DNA of 64,000 bases, from assembly GCA_963737425.1 (NCBI GenBank), contig CAVTSX010000004.1, forward strand, positions 124,001 through 188,000, given 5' to 3'. Source of the stretch: DASXRA01 sp963737425. GTDB taxonomy: Bacteria > Actinomycetota > Actinomycetes > Mycobacteriales > Jatrophihabitantaceae. Both the position numbers and the translations under genes were made by a program. Of the stretch, positions 35,867 through 44,082 are shown piece after piece (the first letter of the stretch is position 1; every line of letters starts with the position of its first letter). The notes under the pieces are model-generated. The model did not search any database. It was not told where the DNA came from and worked only from the letters and a program-made list of their open reading frames with translations.

Positions 35867-36638
35867 TGGTCGACCCAAGCAGGTGCGTCACGGTCACGAA
35901 GCGCATGCCGCGCTGCCGGATCGAGTCGATCAGCGCGGGCAACGCCGCGACGACCACCTCGTTGTTCAGCGTCCCGCCATCGTGGGCCAGAATGATCGAC
36001 CCCGGTACGACTTGGCTCGCCAGTCTGGTCGCATTCGATGACGCGCTGTCGGACACGTTGAACTTCAGGTCCCAGAGCACGATCGGGTAGTGCATTCTGG
36101 CCGCCACCATCGTGGTGGCTCCGGAAAAGCAGCCGTACGGCGGCCGGAACGCGGTCGGCGCCCGTCCGGCGAGCCGCTCGATCACCTGCTCGGTCCGCTC
36201 GAGTTCGCGCGTCACAGACTTCGCGTGGCCGAGCGACATGTTCGGATGCGACCACGTGTGGTTGGCGATCTCGTGGCGCCGCGCGGCTCGCCTGATCACC
36301 GAGGGCAAGCCGGCCGCATGCCGGCCGACGACGAAAAAGGTCGCCGGAACCTCTTTCGCGTCGAGGATGTCGAGCACGCGGGCCGTGTAACGGGCCGATG
36401 GGCCATCGTCGAAGGTCAGCGCGACTGCGGGCTCGTCGGCCGGACCCCGATAGGCAATCGTGGTCTGGCGCAGGTCGACCGGCCGGGCGAAGCCGACGGC
36501 GTGCCCAGACAGGGACGCATCCTCCTGCAGGTGGTACTCGCTCGCGCCCGCGACGCCGCTCGCGCCGAGAATCGCGCCACCGGCAAGCAACCCGGTGCAG
36601 CGAAAGAAGGCGCGACGATCCACAGGAAAAGCGTACAC
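35853..36638 (-). CDS. secreted polysaccharide deacetylase (NodB fold)
   Basis: A 261-residue metal-dependent carbohydrate de-N-acetylase. The N-terminus VDRRAFFRCTGLLAGGAILG is a twin-arginine-like export signal. NodB motifs are ALTFDDGPS (Asp77-Asp78), the metal-binding pair in ANHTWSHP (His127, His131), FRPPYGCFSG, and ILAHDGG. It likely trims peptidoglycan or another surface glycan. It overlaps the downstream membrane-protein gene by 14 nt, so the three minus-strand genes to 34434 form an operon. Confidence 0.88.
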   Translation of the reverse strand: MYAFPVDRRAFFRCTGLLAGGAILGASGVAGASEYHLQEDASLSGHAVGFARPVDLRQTTIAYRGPADEPAVALTFDDGPSARYTARVLDILDAKEVPATFFVVGRHAAGLPSVIRRAARRHEIANHTWSHPNMSLGHAKSVTRELERTEQVIERLAGRAPTAFRPPYGCFSGATTMVAARMHYPIVLWDLKFNVSDSASSNATRLASQVVPGSIILAHDGGTLNNEVVVAALPALIDSIRQRGMRFVTVTHLLGSTSERA

Positions 36639-36677
36639 AGTTTTTACATGACTGCCCTGTCGGCCGAGCAGCGGACA

Positions 36678-37769
36678 TCACAGCCAGCCGTTGCGCTTGA
36701 ACGAGCGGTAAAGCCCGATGCAGACCAGCAACACCGCCCCGACGATCAGCGGGTAGCCAAAGCGCCAGTGGGTTTCGGGCATGTGGTCGAAATTCATGCC
36801 ATAGATGCCCGCCACCATCGTGGGCACCGCGGCGATCGCGACCCAGGCCGAGATCTTTCGCATGTCCTCGTTCTGGCCCACCGATACCTGGGCCAGGTTC
36901 GCCGCGAAGAGCGTATTGAGCAAATCGTCGAACGAGGCGACCTGCTCGACCACTTGGGAGAGGTGGTCGTCGACGTCGCGGAAGTACTCGCGGATGTCTT
37001 CGGCAACCAGGCGAAGCGGCCGATCGGCCAGCGTGCGCAACGGCGCCGACAACGGGGTAGCCGAACGTCGCAATGCCAAGACCTCGCGCTTGAGGACGTA
37101 CATGCGGTTGCTGTCGGCGGCGCGATTGGCGCCGGCGAAGACCGAGGTCTCAAGCTCATCGATGTCGGCCTGCAATGCTGCCGTGACCGCCAGGTAGTCA
37201 TCGACGGTCCGGTCGAGAATCGCGTGCAGCACCACCGACGGGCCGAGTGCCAGCAGTTCGCGGTCGGCCTCCAGTCGCTTGCGCAGGCCGCTGAGGCTCC
37301 CGTGCTCGCCGTGCCGGACGGTGATGACGTAGTTGGCGCCGAGAAACACCATGACCTCGCCGGTATCGACGACCTCTGCCGAACCGTGCGGTTGCGTCTC
37401 GTCGTAGTGCACCGTCTTCACGACAGCGAAGAGCATGTCGTCGTACTGCTCGAGCTTGGGCCGCTGGTGAGCCTGGACGGCGTCCTCGACGGCCAGGCGA
37501 TGCAGCGCGAAGTGGCTTGCTATCCCGGCGAGCTGGCGCTCGCTGGGCTCGTGCAGCCCGATCCACACGAAGCCCGAGCGCTGACGAAGCACGTCGTCGT
37601 GTGCCTGCTCCCAGGTCGGCTCGCCCGGACCACGGCCACCGTCGCGATACACCGCGCAATCGACGATCGCGGTACTTCGGTCGACCTCCGGGATCCAGGG
37701 CACGTGAGCCTTCCGTCCCGGGCGCAGGGCACCGGGCCGGAACGAGCGAGGACGCGGGACTGTGGGCAT
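36678..37769 (-). CDS. corA: CorA-family magnesium/cobalt transporter
   Basis: A 363-residue divalent-cation channel. The long N-terminal cytosolic domain is followed by two C-terminal membrane helices; the pore signature YGMNFDHMPE links them, with SFKRNGWL at the end. The ATG at 37769 (MPTVPRPRSF) is preferred because the extra residues from ATG 37817 are Cys-rich and unlike the family. It is 39 nt upstream of the deacetylase operon on the same strand. Confidence 0.9.
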   Translation of the reverse strand: MPTVPRPRSFRPGALRPGRKAHVPWIPEVDRSTAIVDCAVYRDGGRGPGEPTWEQAHDDVLRQRSGFVWIGLHEPSERQLAGIASHFALHRLAVEDAVQAHQRPKLEQYDDMLFAVVKTVHYDETQPHGSAEVVDTGEVMVFLGANYVITVRHGEHGSLSGLRKRLEADRELLALGPSVVLHAILDRTVDDYLAVTAALQADIDELETSVFAGANRAADSNRMYVLKREVLALRRSATPLSAPLRTLADRPLRLVAEDIREYFRDVDDHLSQVVEQVASFDDLLNTLFAANLAQVSVGQNEDMRKISAWVAIAAVPTMVAGIYGMNFDHMPETHWRFGYPLIVGAVLLVCIGLYRSFKRNGWL

Positions 37770-37875
37770 CTCGCCACATTGTGCCCCGTCGCCCATCAGT
37801 TGGCGGCAAGATCCCATCCCGATGCGCCCAGATGACCGAAGATGGGCACAGCTCTGGTCGAGAGGGAGTGGGAAC

Positions 37876-38385
37876 GTGCAGTTCGGGCGGTATTACGAAG
37901 AGTTCGAGGTCGGCGCCGTGTACCGGCACTGGCCGGGCAAGACCGTCACCGAGTACGACGACCACCTGTTCTGCCTGCTGACCATGAACCACCACCCACT
38001 GCACCTGGACGCCAACTACGCCGCCAAGACGACGGACTTCGGCAAGAACGTCGTGGTCGGCAACTACATCTACTCGCTGCTGCTCGGCATGTCGGTACCT
38101 GACGTGAGCGGCAAGGCGATCGCGAACCTCGAGGTCGAGTCGCTTCGGCACGTGGCGCCGACGTTTCACGGAGACACGATCTACGGCGAGACGACGGTGC
38201 TGGACAAGACGCCCTCGAAGTCGAAGTCCGACCGGGGCGTCGTCTACGTCGAGACCATCGGCTACAACCAGGACGGCACCGTGGTGTGCATCTTCCGGCG
38301 CAAGGTGATGGTGCCGACCAGGCAGTACATCGACGAGCGGGGCGGCGAGCAGCCGGGTCGCCCCGAGCCCCTGGCCCGCCCCTGA
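37876..38385 (+). CDS. MaoC-family dehydratase
   Basis: A 169-residue hotdog-fold enoyl-CoA hydratase-like enzyme. The hydratase motif is MNHHPLHLDANYAAKTTDFG, followed by VVGNYIYSLLLGMSVPDVSG and VAPTFHGDTIYGETTVLDK. The C-terminal part NQDGTVVCIFRRKVMVPTRQ suggests the subfamily related to mesaconyl-CoA/methylmalyl-CoA hydratases, with unknown substrate here. The GTG at 37876 has GGGAG 7 nt upstream. Confidence 0.85.
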   Translation: MQFGRYYEEFEVGAVYRHWPGKTVTEYDDHLFCLLTMNHHPLHLDANYAAKTTDFGKNVVVGNYIYSLLLGMSVPDVSGKAIANLEVESLRHVAPTFHGDTIYGETTVLDKTPSKSKSDRGVVYVETIGYNQDGTVVCIFRRKVMVPTRQYIDERGGEQPGRPEPLARP

Positions 38386-38398
38386 GCGTCTGGCCCCG

Positions 38399-38803
38399 TC
38401 AAGCGGGTAAGGCGTCCCACTCGGTCAGGGCTTCGAGCAGGCCGGGGGCGAGCTCGAACGACGCGAGCTCGCTGCGGGTCACCCAGCGAGCGTCCGCTGC
38501 GTCGTCGCCTGCCTCCAGCGCGCCGCCGTGCACGGAGCAGATGAAATCGTCGATCTCGTAGACGACGCCACCCGGCCCGGCGCGCTCGACTCGTCCGGCG
38601 TGTCGCACGATACGGACCTGCAGCCCGGTCTCCTCGGCGACCTCGCGCACGCACGCCTGCGATGGCGGCTCGCCGGGTTCGCAGCGGCCACCTGGAATCG
38701 ACCACAGTCCGGCCGAGGGCGGCGTGTCTCGCCGTATCAGCAGCAATCGTCTGGCAAGGTCAAAAACAATTCCACCCGCACAGGGCTCACATTTAGGTCG
38801 CAC
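38399..38803 (-). CDS. NUDIX hydrolase
   Basis: A 134-residue pyrophosphohydrolase with a complete Nudix box at about residues 38-60 (GGRCEPGEPPSQACVREVAE followed by ETGL). Substrate could be an oxidised nucleotide or ADP-ribose type compound. The GTG start (MRPKCEPC) directly precedes the first strand and matches family length. The promoter-side gap to the divergent small membrane gene contains the inverted repeat AGTTAG-TCT-CTAACT at 38806-38820. Confidence 0.88.
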   Translation of the reverse strand: MRPKCEPCAGGIVFDLARRLLLIRRDTPPSAGLWSIPGGRCEPGEPPSQACVREVAEETGLQVRIVRHAGRVERAGPGGVVYEIDDFICSVHGGALEAGDDAADARWVTRSELASFELAPGLLEALTEWDALPA

Positions 38804-38908
38804 AGAGTTAGTCTCTAACTACCCCTCGGTACTCGGCGCGGCTCTGGCAACGTGGCCCGTCGCTGCGGTACGAAGTACATGATCTGTGTTGATGGAAGTG
38901 AGGCAGGC

Positions 38909-39064
38909 GTGGACACCAAGAAAGTATTCGGTGCCGCACTTGGTGTGTTCGTCATTTTCTTCATCGTGACGCAACCGACCCAAGCTGCCGACATCACGCA
39001 CAACCTCTGGAACGCCACGGTCAACGTCGCACACGGCGTCGCGGACTTCGTCGACAAGCTGTGA
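38909..39064 (+). CDS. small one-TM membrane protein
   Basis: A 51-residue protein beginning MDTKKVFGAALGVFVIFFIV and continuing TQPTQAADITHNLWNATVNV and AHGVADFVDKL. Small proteins of this pattern stand before PH-domain membrane genes in other actinobacteria. It may be a membrane anchor or a processed peptide (an Ala-X-Ala-like QAA site is present). The GTG at 38909 is chosen; the frame is open to 38852. It ends 6 nt before the next gene. Confidence 0.7.
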   Translation: MDTKKVFGAALGVFVIFFIVTQPTQAADITHNLWNATVNVAHGVADFVDKL

Positions 39065-39070
39065 GGCGCT

Positions 39071-39640
39071 GTGCGCCGCCCTGAGCCGAAGATCGATCGG
39101 TACCTGCTCCCGACCGAGGAACGGGTATTCGCCGTGCGAAGGCACTGGGCTGCACTCACCTCGACGGTCGCGCTCTACGGGACCTTCGTGCTCGGCGGCC
39201 TGTTCGCGATGTGGGCGTTCAGCGGCACCGGACTTCCAGAGACTGTCGCAATCTTCTTCGTGATCTTCACGCTGATCTGGATGGCCTGGCTGATCGGCGA
39301 CTGGTACGTCGAGCGGTTCGTGGTCACCAACCGGAGGGTCCTGCTCGTCACCGGCCTGCTCACCCGCAAGGTCGCGATCATGCCGCTGATCAAGGTCACC
39401 GACCTCACATTCGAGCAATCGGTGTCGGGGCGCATGCTCCATTACGGGACGTTCATCATCGAATCGGCCGGTCAGGACCAGGCGCTCTCGCGGATCGATT
39501 ACCTGGCCCATCCGCTGCAGCGCTACCGCGAGGTTTCTGCGCTGCTGTTCGGAACCAATGTCGATCAGGATCCCGAAGACGTCTACAACAAGCACGACAC
39601 CGCGCCGATCCCGGTCGTGCCCCCGCCGCGCCGGGGCTGA
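39071..39640 (+). CDS. bacterial PH-domain membrane protein
   Basis: A 189-residue protein with two TM segments (about residues 30-50 and 58-78) followed by a bPH_2-type domain: WYVERFVVTNRRVLLVTGLL, KVAIMPLIKVTDLTFEQSV, LHYGTFIIESAGQDQAL. Function is unknown; such proteins are membrane-bound and may take part in envelope stress handling. The GTG start lies 6 nt after the small membrane gene, so the two probably work together. Confidence 0.82.
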   Translation: MRRPEPKIDRYLLPTEERVFAVRRHWAALTSTVALYGTFVLGGLFAMWAFSGTGLPETVAIFFVIFTLIWMAWLIGDWYVERFVVTNRRVLLVTGLLTRKVAIMPLIKVTDLTFEQSVSGRMLHYGTFIIESAGQDQALSRIDYLAHPLQRYREVSALLFGTNVDQDPEDVYNKHDTAPIPVVPPPRRG

Positions 39641-39685
39641 GCGCCCCGAGCACCGTCATCACGAAGCGCCCGTACGCTTCGCGAC

Positions 39686-40543
39686 GTGACGATTGACCTG
39701 CACACGCATTCCACGGCCTCAGACGGCACAGATCGCCCGGCTGAGCTGATGGCCAAGGCGGCCGCGGCCGGTCTCGGCGTCGTGGCGATAACCGACCATG
39801 ACACCACCGGCGGCTGGGACGAGGCGGCGGCGAGCCTGGCCCCCGGATTGACGCTGGTGCCCGGCGCTGAGTTCTCCTGCATGTACCTCGACGGTGCTGG
39901 GCAGCGCATCAGCTTGCACCTGCTCGGCTATCTGTTCGACCCCGATCACGACGGGTTGCGCGCCGAGCGGGCCCGGCTGCGCGTGAGCCGGCTCGGCAGA
40001 GGCCGGGCGATCGTCGACAACCTGGCCGCTGACGGGGTGCCGGTCACCTGGAACCGTGTCGTCGAGGTCGCCCGCGGCGGCGCGGTGGGGCGTCCGCATA
40101 TCGCTCGGGTGCTCATCGAGAACGGTGTCGTCAGCGATGTCGACGACGCGTTTCGTGAACTGCTCTCGTCGAAGTCGAAGTACTACGTGCCCAAGGCCGA
40201 CAGCGAGGTGTTCGACGCCATTCGGCTGGTACGCGAGGCCGGCGGGGTGACGGTCTTCGCCCACCCCCTCGCGCGCCGTCGCGGCGCGGTAGTCGACGAC
40301 GCCGCGATCAGCGCGATGGCGCAGGCCGGACTGCACGGAATCGAGGTCGACCACCCTGACCATGCGCCCGACGACCGGATCCACCTCAGCGGGCTCGCGG
40401 CGGAGTTGGGCCTGATCTCCACCGGGTCATCTGACTATCACGGTGCGAACAAGACGATTTCGCTCGGCGCGTACGCAACAGCGCCCGATGCGTATGAGGC
40501 TCTTGTCAGCCAGGCGAGCGCACGGGCACCGCTCACGCAATGA
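39686..40543 (+). CDS. PHP-domain metal-dependent phosphoesterase
   Basis: A 285-residue PHP hydrolase with all metal motifs: DLHTHSTASDG (residues 4-14), ITDHDT, PGAEFSC, FAHPLARR and TGSSDYHG. Close relatives are 3',5'-nucleoside bisphosphate phosphatases and 5'-3' RNases (RNase AM type). Substrate is not assigned. The GTG start is immediately before the DLHTH motif. The stop overlaps the start of the Gly-rich membrane protein gene (ATGA). Confidence 0.87.
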   Translation: MTIDLHTHSTASDGTDRPAELMAKAAAAGLGVVAITDHDTTGGWDEAAASLAPGLTLVPGAEFSCMYLDGAGQRISLHLLGYLFDPDHDGLRAERARLRVSRLGRGRAIVDNLAADGVPVTWNRVVEVARGGAVGRPHIARVLIENGVVSDVDDAFRELLSSKSKYYVPKADSEVFDAIRLVREAGGVTVFAHPLARRRGAVVDDAAISAMAQAGLHGIEVDHPDHAPDDRIHLSGLAAELGLISTGSSDYHGANKTISLGAYATAPDAYEALVSQASARAPLTQ

Positions 40544-41928
40544 GAGATGCCCGACGCACTACCGTGCAACCCATGAACACCGCACAACAGGGCGCAACCC
40601 GCGGACTCCGCTGGGGCGCGCGCACAATCCTTGCCGCGGCCGGCGTCCTCGGCGTCGTGCTCATCGCCGCGCCGTCCGCGGCGGCGGCCGATCCGGTCAG
40701 CGACGCTGAGACCGCGCTGCGCACGGCCAAGCTCTACGTCGACCCGGGGGCAGCCAGCGTCAAGATCGACAAAGCGAGTGTCGAAAGCGCGATTCCGAGC
40801 GGTGTCAAGATCGCCGTCCTGCCGACCAGCGCGGGCTCGGCAACCTCGCTGGCCGGGCAGATCGGGCAGTCGCTGGACCCGTCCGGCAAGGGGCTGACGG
40901 TGGCTGTGTTCACCTCCGACGCCAACAACTATGCGTTCGGCGCGGCCTCGTCGGCGTACTGCGCGGGCTATGCCCGTGAGAAGGCACAAGCAGCCGACAA
41001 CGCCAATCGTGATGAGCTCAAGAGCACCCATGACGTCACTGCGCTGCTGAAGGACTTCGCGCTCAGCGTCGCGACCGGGCCCAAGGCGCATACCAGCGCA
41101 TGCGGGCCGGGTGCAGGCAGTGGAGCGGCCGCGCCGGCCAAGAAGTCCGACAGTGGCGGCAGCGTGTGGCCGTGGATCGTCGGCATCGGCGTTGTCGGTG
41201 CCGGCGGCATCGGCGGGCTGGTTTGGTATCGGCGCCGCCGGCAGCGGCGCGAGCTCGACCTCGCCCGGTCCAAGGTCATGCCGTACTACGACCGGCTGGC
41301 CAGCGAGGTGAACACGCTCGATCCGAAGGACAATGCCACGGCGCGCCAGGCGGTCTCCGACGCGTCCGAGCGATTCAACTCGGCCGGCGCGCAACTGGAC
41401 ACTGCCGACTCGGTCGAGAAGTTCGCGCAGGCGCGTCGCACGACACTCGAGGGCCTCTATGCGGCGGTCACGGCTCGCAAGGCGCTCGGCCTCGACCCGG
41501 GCCCTGAGCTGCCGCCCATGGACGGCGCACGCGGCGATCAGCTGACCGAGCCGCGTGAGGTCACCGTCCAGGGCTCGTCATATCAGGGCTACCCGTCGTA
41601 CACGCCTGGGGCGCCGTACTTCTACGGCGGCGGATATGGCGTGCCGGGTGGCTGGTACGCGACGCCGTTCTGGGAGACGTTGCTGATCGGCAGCGTCCTT
41701 GCCGGCGGCTTCGGCGGTGGTTTCGGCGGCGGCGGGTACGGCGCCGGGTACGACAGCGGCTACGAGTCCGGGTATGACGCCGGGCAGGATGCTGGTGGCG
41801 ATTCCGGCGGCGGCGACTGGGGCGGCGGCGACTGGGGTGGCGGCGGCGGCGATTGGGGCGGTGGTGGCGGCGACTTCGGTGGTGGCGATTTCGGCGGTGG
41901 CGGCGGCGATTCCGGCGGCAGCTGGTAG
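40540..41928 (+). CDS. secreted/membrane protein with TPM-like N-domain and Gly-rich tail
   Basis: A 462-residue protein. A signal peptide (hydrophobic run AAGVLGVVLIAAPSAAAA) leads to a TPM/DUF-like globular part (IAVLPTSAGSATSLAGQIGQ, GLTVAVFTSDANNYAFGA), then one TM segment (VWPWIVGIGVVGAGGIGGLV), a helical cytosolic part, and a tail of GGGDWGGG-type repeats. It resembles YgcG-like proteins with Gly-rich C-termini. The ATG at 40540 overlaps the PHP stop; ATG 40573 (MNTAQQ) would give a shorter signal peptide and is nearly as likely. Function unknown. Confidence 0.72.
   Translation: MRDARRTTVQPMNTAQQGATRGLRWGARTILAAAGVLGVVLIAAPSAAAADPVSDAETALRTAKLYVDPGAASVKIDKASVESAIPSGVKIAVLPTSAGSATSLAGQIGQSLDPSGKGLTVAVFTSDANNYAFGAASSAYCAGYAREKAQAADNANRDELKSTHDVTALLKDFALSVATGPKAHTSACGPGAGSGAAAPAKKSDSGGSVWPWIVGIGVVGAGGIGGLVWYRRRRQRRELDLARSKVMPYYDRLASEVNTLDPKDNATARQAVSDASERFNSAGAQLDTADSVEKFAQARRTTLEGLYAAVTARKALGLDPGPELPPMDGARGDQLTEPREVTVQGSSYQGYPSYTPGAPYFYGGGYGVPGGWYATPFWETLLIGSVLAGGFGGGFGGGGYGAGYDSGYESGYDAGQDAGGDSGGGDWGGGDWGGGGGDWGGGGGDFGGGDFGGGGGDSGGSW
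41803..41925 (+). repeat. Gly-Asp-Trp/Phe coding repeats
   Basis: Degenerate 12-18-nt units such as GGCGGCGACTGGGGC repeat through the last 120 nt of the preceding gene and encode GGGDW/GGGDF blocks. They could change length by slippage. Confidence 0.7.
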
Positions 41929-41931
41929 CAG

Positions 41932-42777
41932 GTGAGTGAGGCCGAGCAGCTCTCCCTCGGCGCGATGCCGCGCCGGCTCTTCGCCTGCACGCCCTCGCGC
42001 CTGGCCGCCTTCGACTGCCCGCGCCGCTACCGCATGACCTATCTCGATCGCCCGCCGCTGCCGCGTGGGGCGCCGTGGGCGCACAACACGCTCGGCGCCG
42101 TCGTCCACCTGGCGTTACATCGCTGGTGGCAGCTGGCCAGACGTGATCGCACCCCGGAAAATGGCGGCCTGCTCGTCGGGCGGAACTGGCAGTCGGATGG
42201 ATTTCGCGACGACGCGCAGTCGGCAGCCTGGCGGCGAACGGCGCGGGCGTGGGTCGAGCGCTACCTGGCCGACACCGATGCCGACGACGAACCGGTGGGC
42301 GTCGAGCGCACCGTCGCGGTAACCACCAGCCGCCTGGCCGTCTCCGGCCGAGTCGACCGGATCGACGACCGCGACGGCGAACTGGTCATCGTCGATTACA
42401 AGACCGGGCGAAGGCAGCTGAGCGCCGACGATGCCCGCAGCTCCCAAGCACTCGCTCTCTACGCGCTGGCTGCTCGACGCACGCTGCGCCGTGAGTGCAG
42501 GCGGGTTGAACTGCACCACCTGCCGACCGGGGACGTCGCCGCCTGGGAGCACACCGACGAATCGCTGCAGCGGCAGGTGGTGCGCTGCGAGGCCACCGCT
42601 GACGACATCGTCGCCGCCACCGACACACTCTCGAGTGGGGCCGATGCCGACGACGTGTTCCCGCCCGCACCCGGTCCGTCCTGCGCGTGGTGCGACTTTC
42701 GCCGGCACTGCCCTGAGGGCCGGGCAGCCTCGCCCGATCTGGACTCGTGGTCGGGCCTCGCCGAGGCAGTCAGCTGA
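41932..42777 (+). CDS. RecB-type PD-(D/E)XK nuclease with Fe-S cysteines
   Basis: A 281-residue stand-alone nuclease of the RecB/AddB/Cas4 type. The nuclease core is VSGRVDRIDDRDGELVIVDY followed by KTGR, giving Asp and Asp-x-Lys metal/catalytic residues. One Cys in AAFDCPRRYR near residue 29 and three in CAWCDFRRHCPE near the C-terminus fit a 4Fe-4S cluster. It probably acts in DNA repair; no CRISPR array or cas gene is nearby. It starts 4 nt after the Gly-rich gene. Confidence 0.85.
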   Translation: MSEAEQLSLGAMPRRLFACTPSRLAAFDCPRRYRMTYLDRPPLPRGAPWAHNTLGAVVHLALHRWWQLARRDRTPENGGLLVGRNWQSDGFRDDAQSAAWRRTARAWVERYLADTDADDEPVGVERTVAVTTSRLAVSGRVDRIDDRDGELVIVDYKTGRRQLSADDARSSQALALYALAARRTLRRECRRVELHHLPTGDVAAWEHTDESLQRQVVRCEATADDIVAATDTLSSGADADDVFPPAPGPSCAWCDFRRHCPEGRAASPDLDSWSGLAEAVS

Positions 42778-43225
42778 CCTGAACCGAGCCGACCTTGTTC
42801 AGCGAGAACGTCAGGGCGGCGTCGGCCATCATCTTCGCGCTGTGGCACATCGGATCGTCAGCTGACATCAGGAAGATGGGGTAGCTGCCGGCGTGTGCCG
42901 GCGAGAACGTGGCAACCAGCGAGCTGGTGCCGATCGTGAGCTGGGAAGGAACCTGATTCGCCGGCAGCAGCACGGCGCTGCGGGGCAGGTACTGCGGATC
43001 GTCTATCTCGTCGGTGCTGCCCGGAACGCCGACCAGCAGCATCTGCGAGGTCGCGCCCTCGGAGGCACCGGAGAACCGCACCGTCGCCTGCACCGTGTGC
43101 CCGTGCCGACCGGTGCCGAGCATCTGCTGATCTGCGGGCCCCGATGCGGCTGTGGCCTGCGACCCGGTCATGAATCCGGCGATGGCGAGAATCCCGACGG
43201 CGTAGACCGCGGCAAATCTGGGCAT
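42770..43225 (-). CDS. small secreted protein of unknown family
   Basis: A 151-residue protein with an N-terminal signal peptide (MPRFAAVYAVGILAIAGFMT, cleavage probably after ATA or TAA). The mature part is beta-rich with VQATVRFSGASEGATSQMLL, SQLTIGTSSLVATFSPAHAG and two Cys-free strands except one Cys in DPMCHSAK. The fold resembles an immunoglobulin-like sandwich by pattern, which is inference. It is alone on its strand and overlaps the nuclease gene tail-to-tail by 8 nt. Confidence 0.65.
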   Translation of the reverse strand: MPRFAAVYAVGILAIAGFMTGSQATAASGPADQQMLGTGRHGHTVQATVRFSGASEGATSQMLLVGVPGSTDEIDDPQYLPRSAVLLPANQVPSQLTIGTSSLVATFSPAHAGSYPIFLMSADDPMCHSAKMMADAALTFSLNKVGSVQVS

Positions 43226-43289
43226 GGCGAGTGCTCCTCACCGGATGTAAGACCTTCATCACACTCCACGGTCGCCCGCCTCGCAAGGT

Positions 43290-44075
43290 TCACGCGGTGA
43301 GCGCCGCGCGCCGCATGGCCGCCTGGTACTCCGGGCCGTGCGTCCAGTGCTCGGGTAGGGCACCTATCGCGACCCGCAATACGCGCAAACCAGCGGTTGT
43401 GGCAGGATCACTGCCCGGGAGCGGCGGCAACCGGTACATCCGGCGAGCCCAATCGGGCAGCAGGCCGACCGCCAGGCACGACAGCGCCGTCCAGCCGAGG
43501 CGCGCCGGCACCACCCAGCGCGGGCTCACCGGAAGCGACGGAGCGATGACGAAGCGGGCCGCCTCGCGAGCCTCGGCCGTAAGCCGCAGCCGCGGGCGCA
43601 TCTGCTCGAAGTACGCGGCAAGGTCGGCGACGGTGGGCGCAACCATCTCGTCCGGGACGCCGGCGAACTGCGCCGCGCGAGCCTGCTCGACGAGGTAGCG
43701 ATCCGCATCGCCACTGGACAGCCGCACCCCGACGTGACGTGCGGCGGCGAGGAACGAGTCGACCTCGCAGGCGTGCACCCAGGCAAGCTGGGCGGCGTCT
43801 GTGACGCCCAGGCGGCGGTGGACGGCGCGAACGCGCGCTGCGGCCTCGTCGACCTCAGCCGTCGTCCCGAAGCTGACGGTCGCGACGTACCTGACGGTGC
43901 GAAACAGGCGATCCCAGGGATCTTCCTGGAAGGAGGATCGCGAGTAGAGAAGGCGCATCGCCTCCGGGTGCAAGGCCTGCAGCAGCAGCGCCCGCAGGCC
44001 GCCGACCATGGTCAGCGGTTCGCCGTGCACCCGCCACGTGATGCTGCCGGGGCCGAAGTAGCCGAGGTCGTCCAT
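43290..44075 (-). CDS. oxygenase MpaB-family protein (DUF2236)
   Basis: A 261-residue protein of the MpaB/latex-clearing type family. Marks are YFGPGSITWRVHGEPLTMVG, ALLLQALHPEAMRLL, RLFRTVRYVATVSFGTTAEV and HRRLGVTDAAQLAWVHACEV. Related proteins are haem oxygenases, and LQALHP carries the family His. The ATG at 44075 is 7 nt past the stop of the upstream hydrolase gene, so it is the last gene of the operon that begins with the DEAD-box helicase. Confidence 0.85.
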   Translation of the reverse strand: MDDLGYFGPGSITWRVHGEPLTMVGGLRALLLQALHPEAMRLLYSRSSFQEDPWDRLFRTVRYVATVSFGTTAEVDEAAARVRAVHRRLGVTDAAQLAWVHACEVDSFLAAARHVGVRLSSGDADRYLVEQARAAQFAGVPDEMVAPTVADLAAYFEQMRPRLRLTAEAREAARFVIAPSLPVSPRWVVPARLGWTALSCLAVGLLPDWARRMYRLPPLPGSDPATTAGLRVLRVAIGALPEHWTHGPEYQAAMRRAALTA

Positions 44076-44082
44076 CGTGCGA

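Noticed and set aside
36090..37835. 581-codon plus-strand frame over the deacetylase and corA
   Set aside because: Runs antisense through two genes with clear motifs; no ribosome site or family.
41803..41925. Non-coding minisatellite
   Set aside because: The repeats keep the reading frame and encode a regular Gly-Asp-Trp tail.
41932..42777. Cas4 nuclease of a CRISPR system
   Set aside because: Fold and Fe-S cysteines fit, but there is no array or other cas gene; a RecB-type repair nuclease is simpler.
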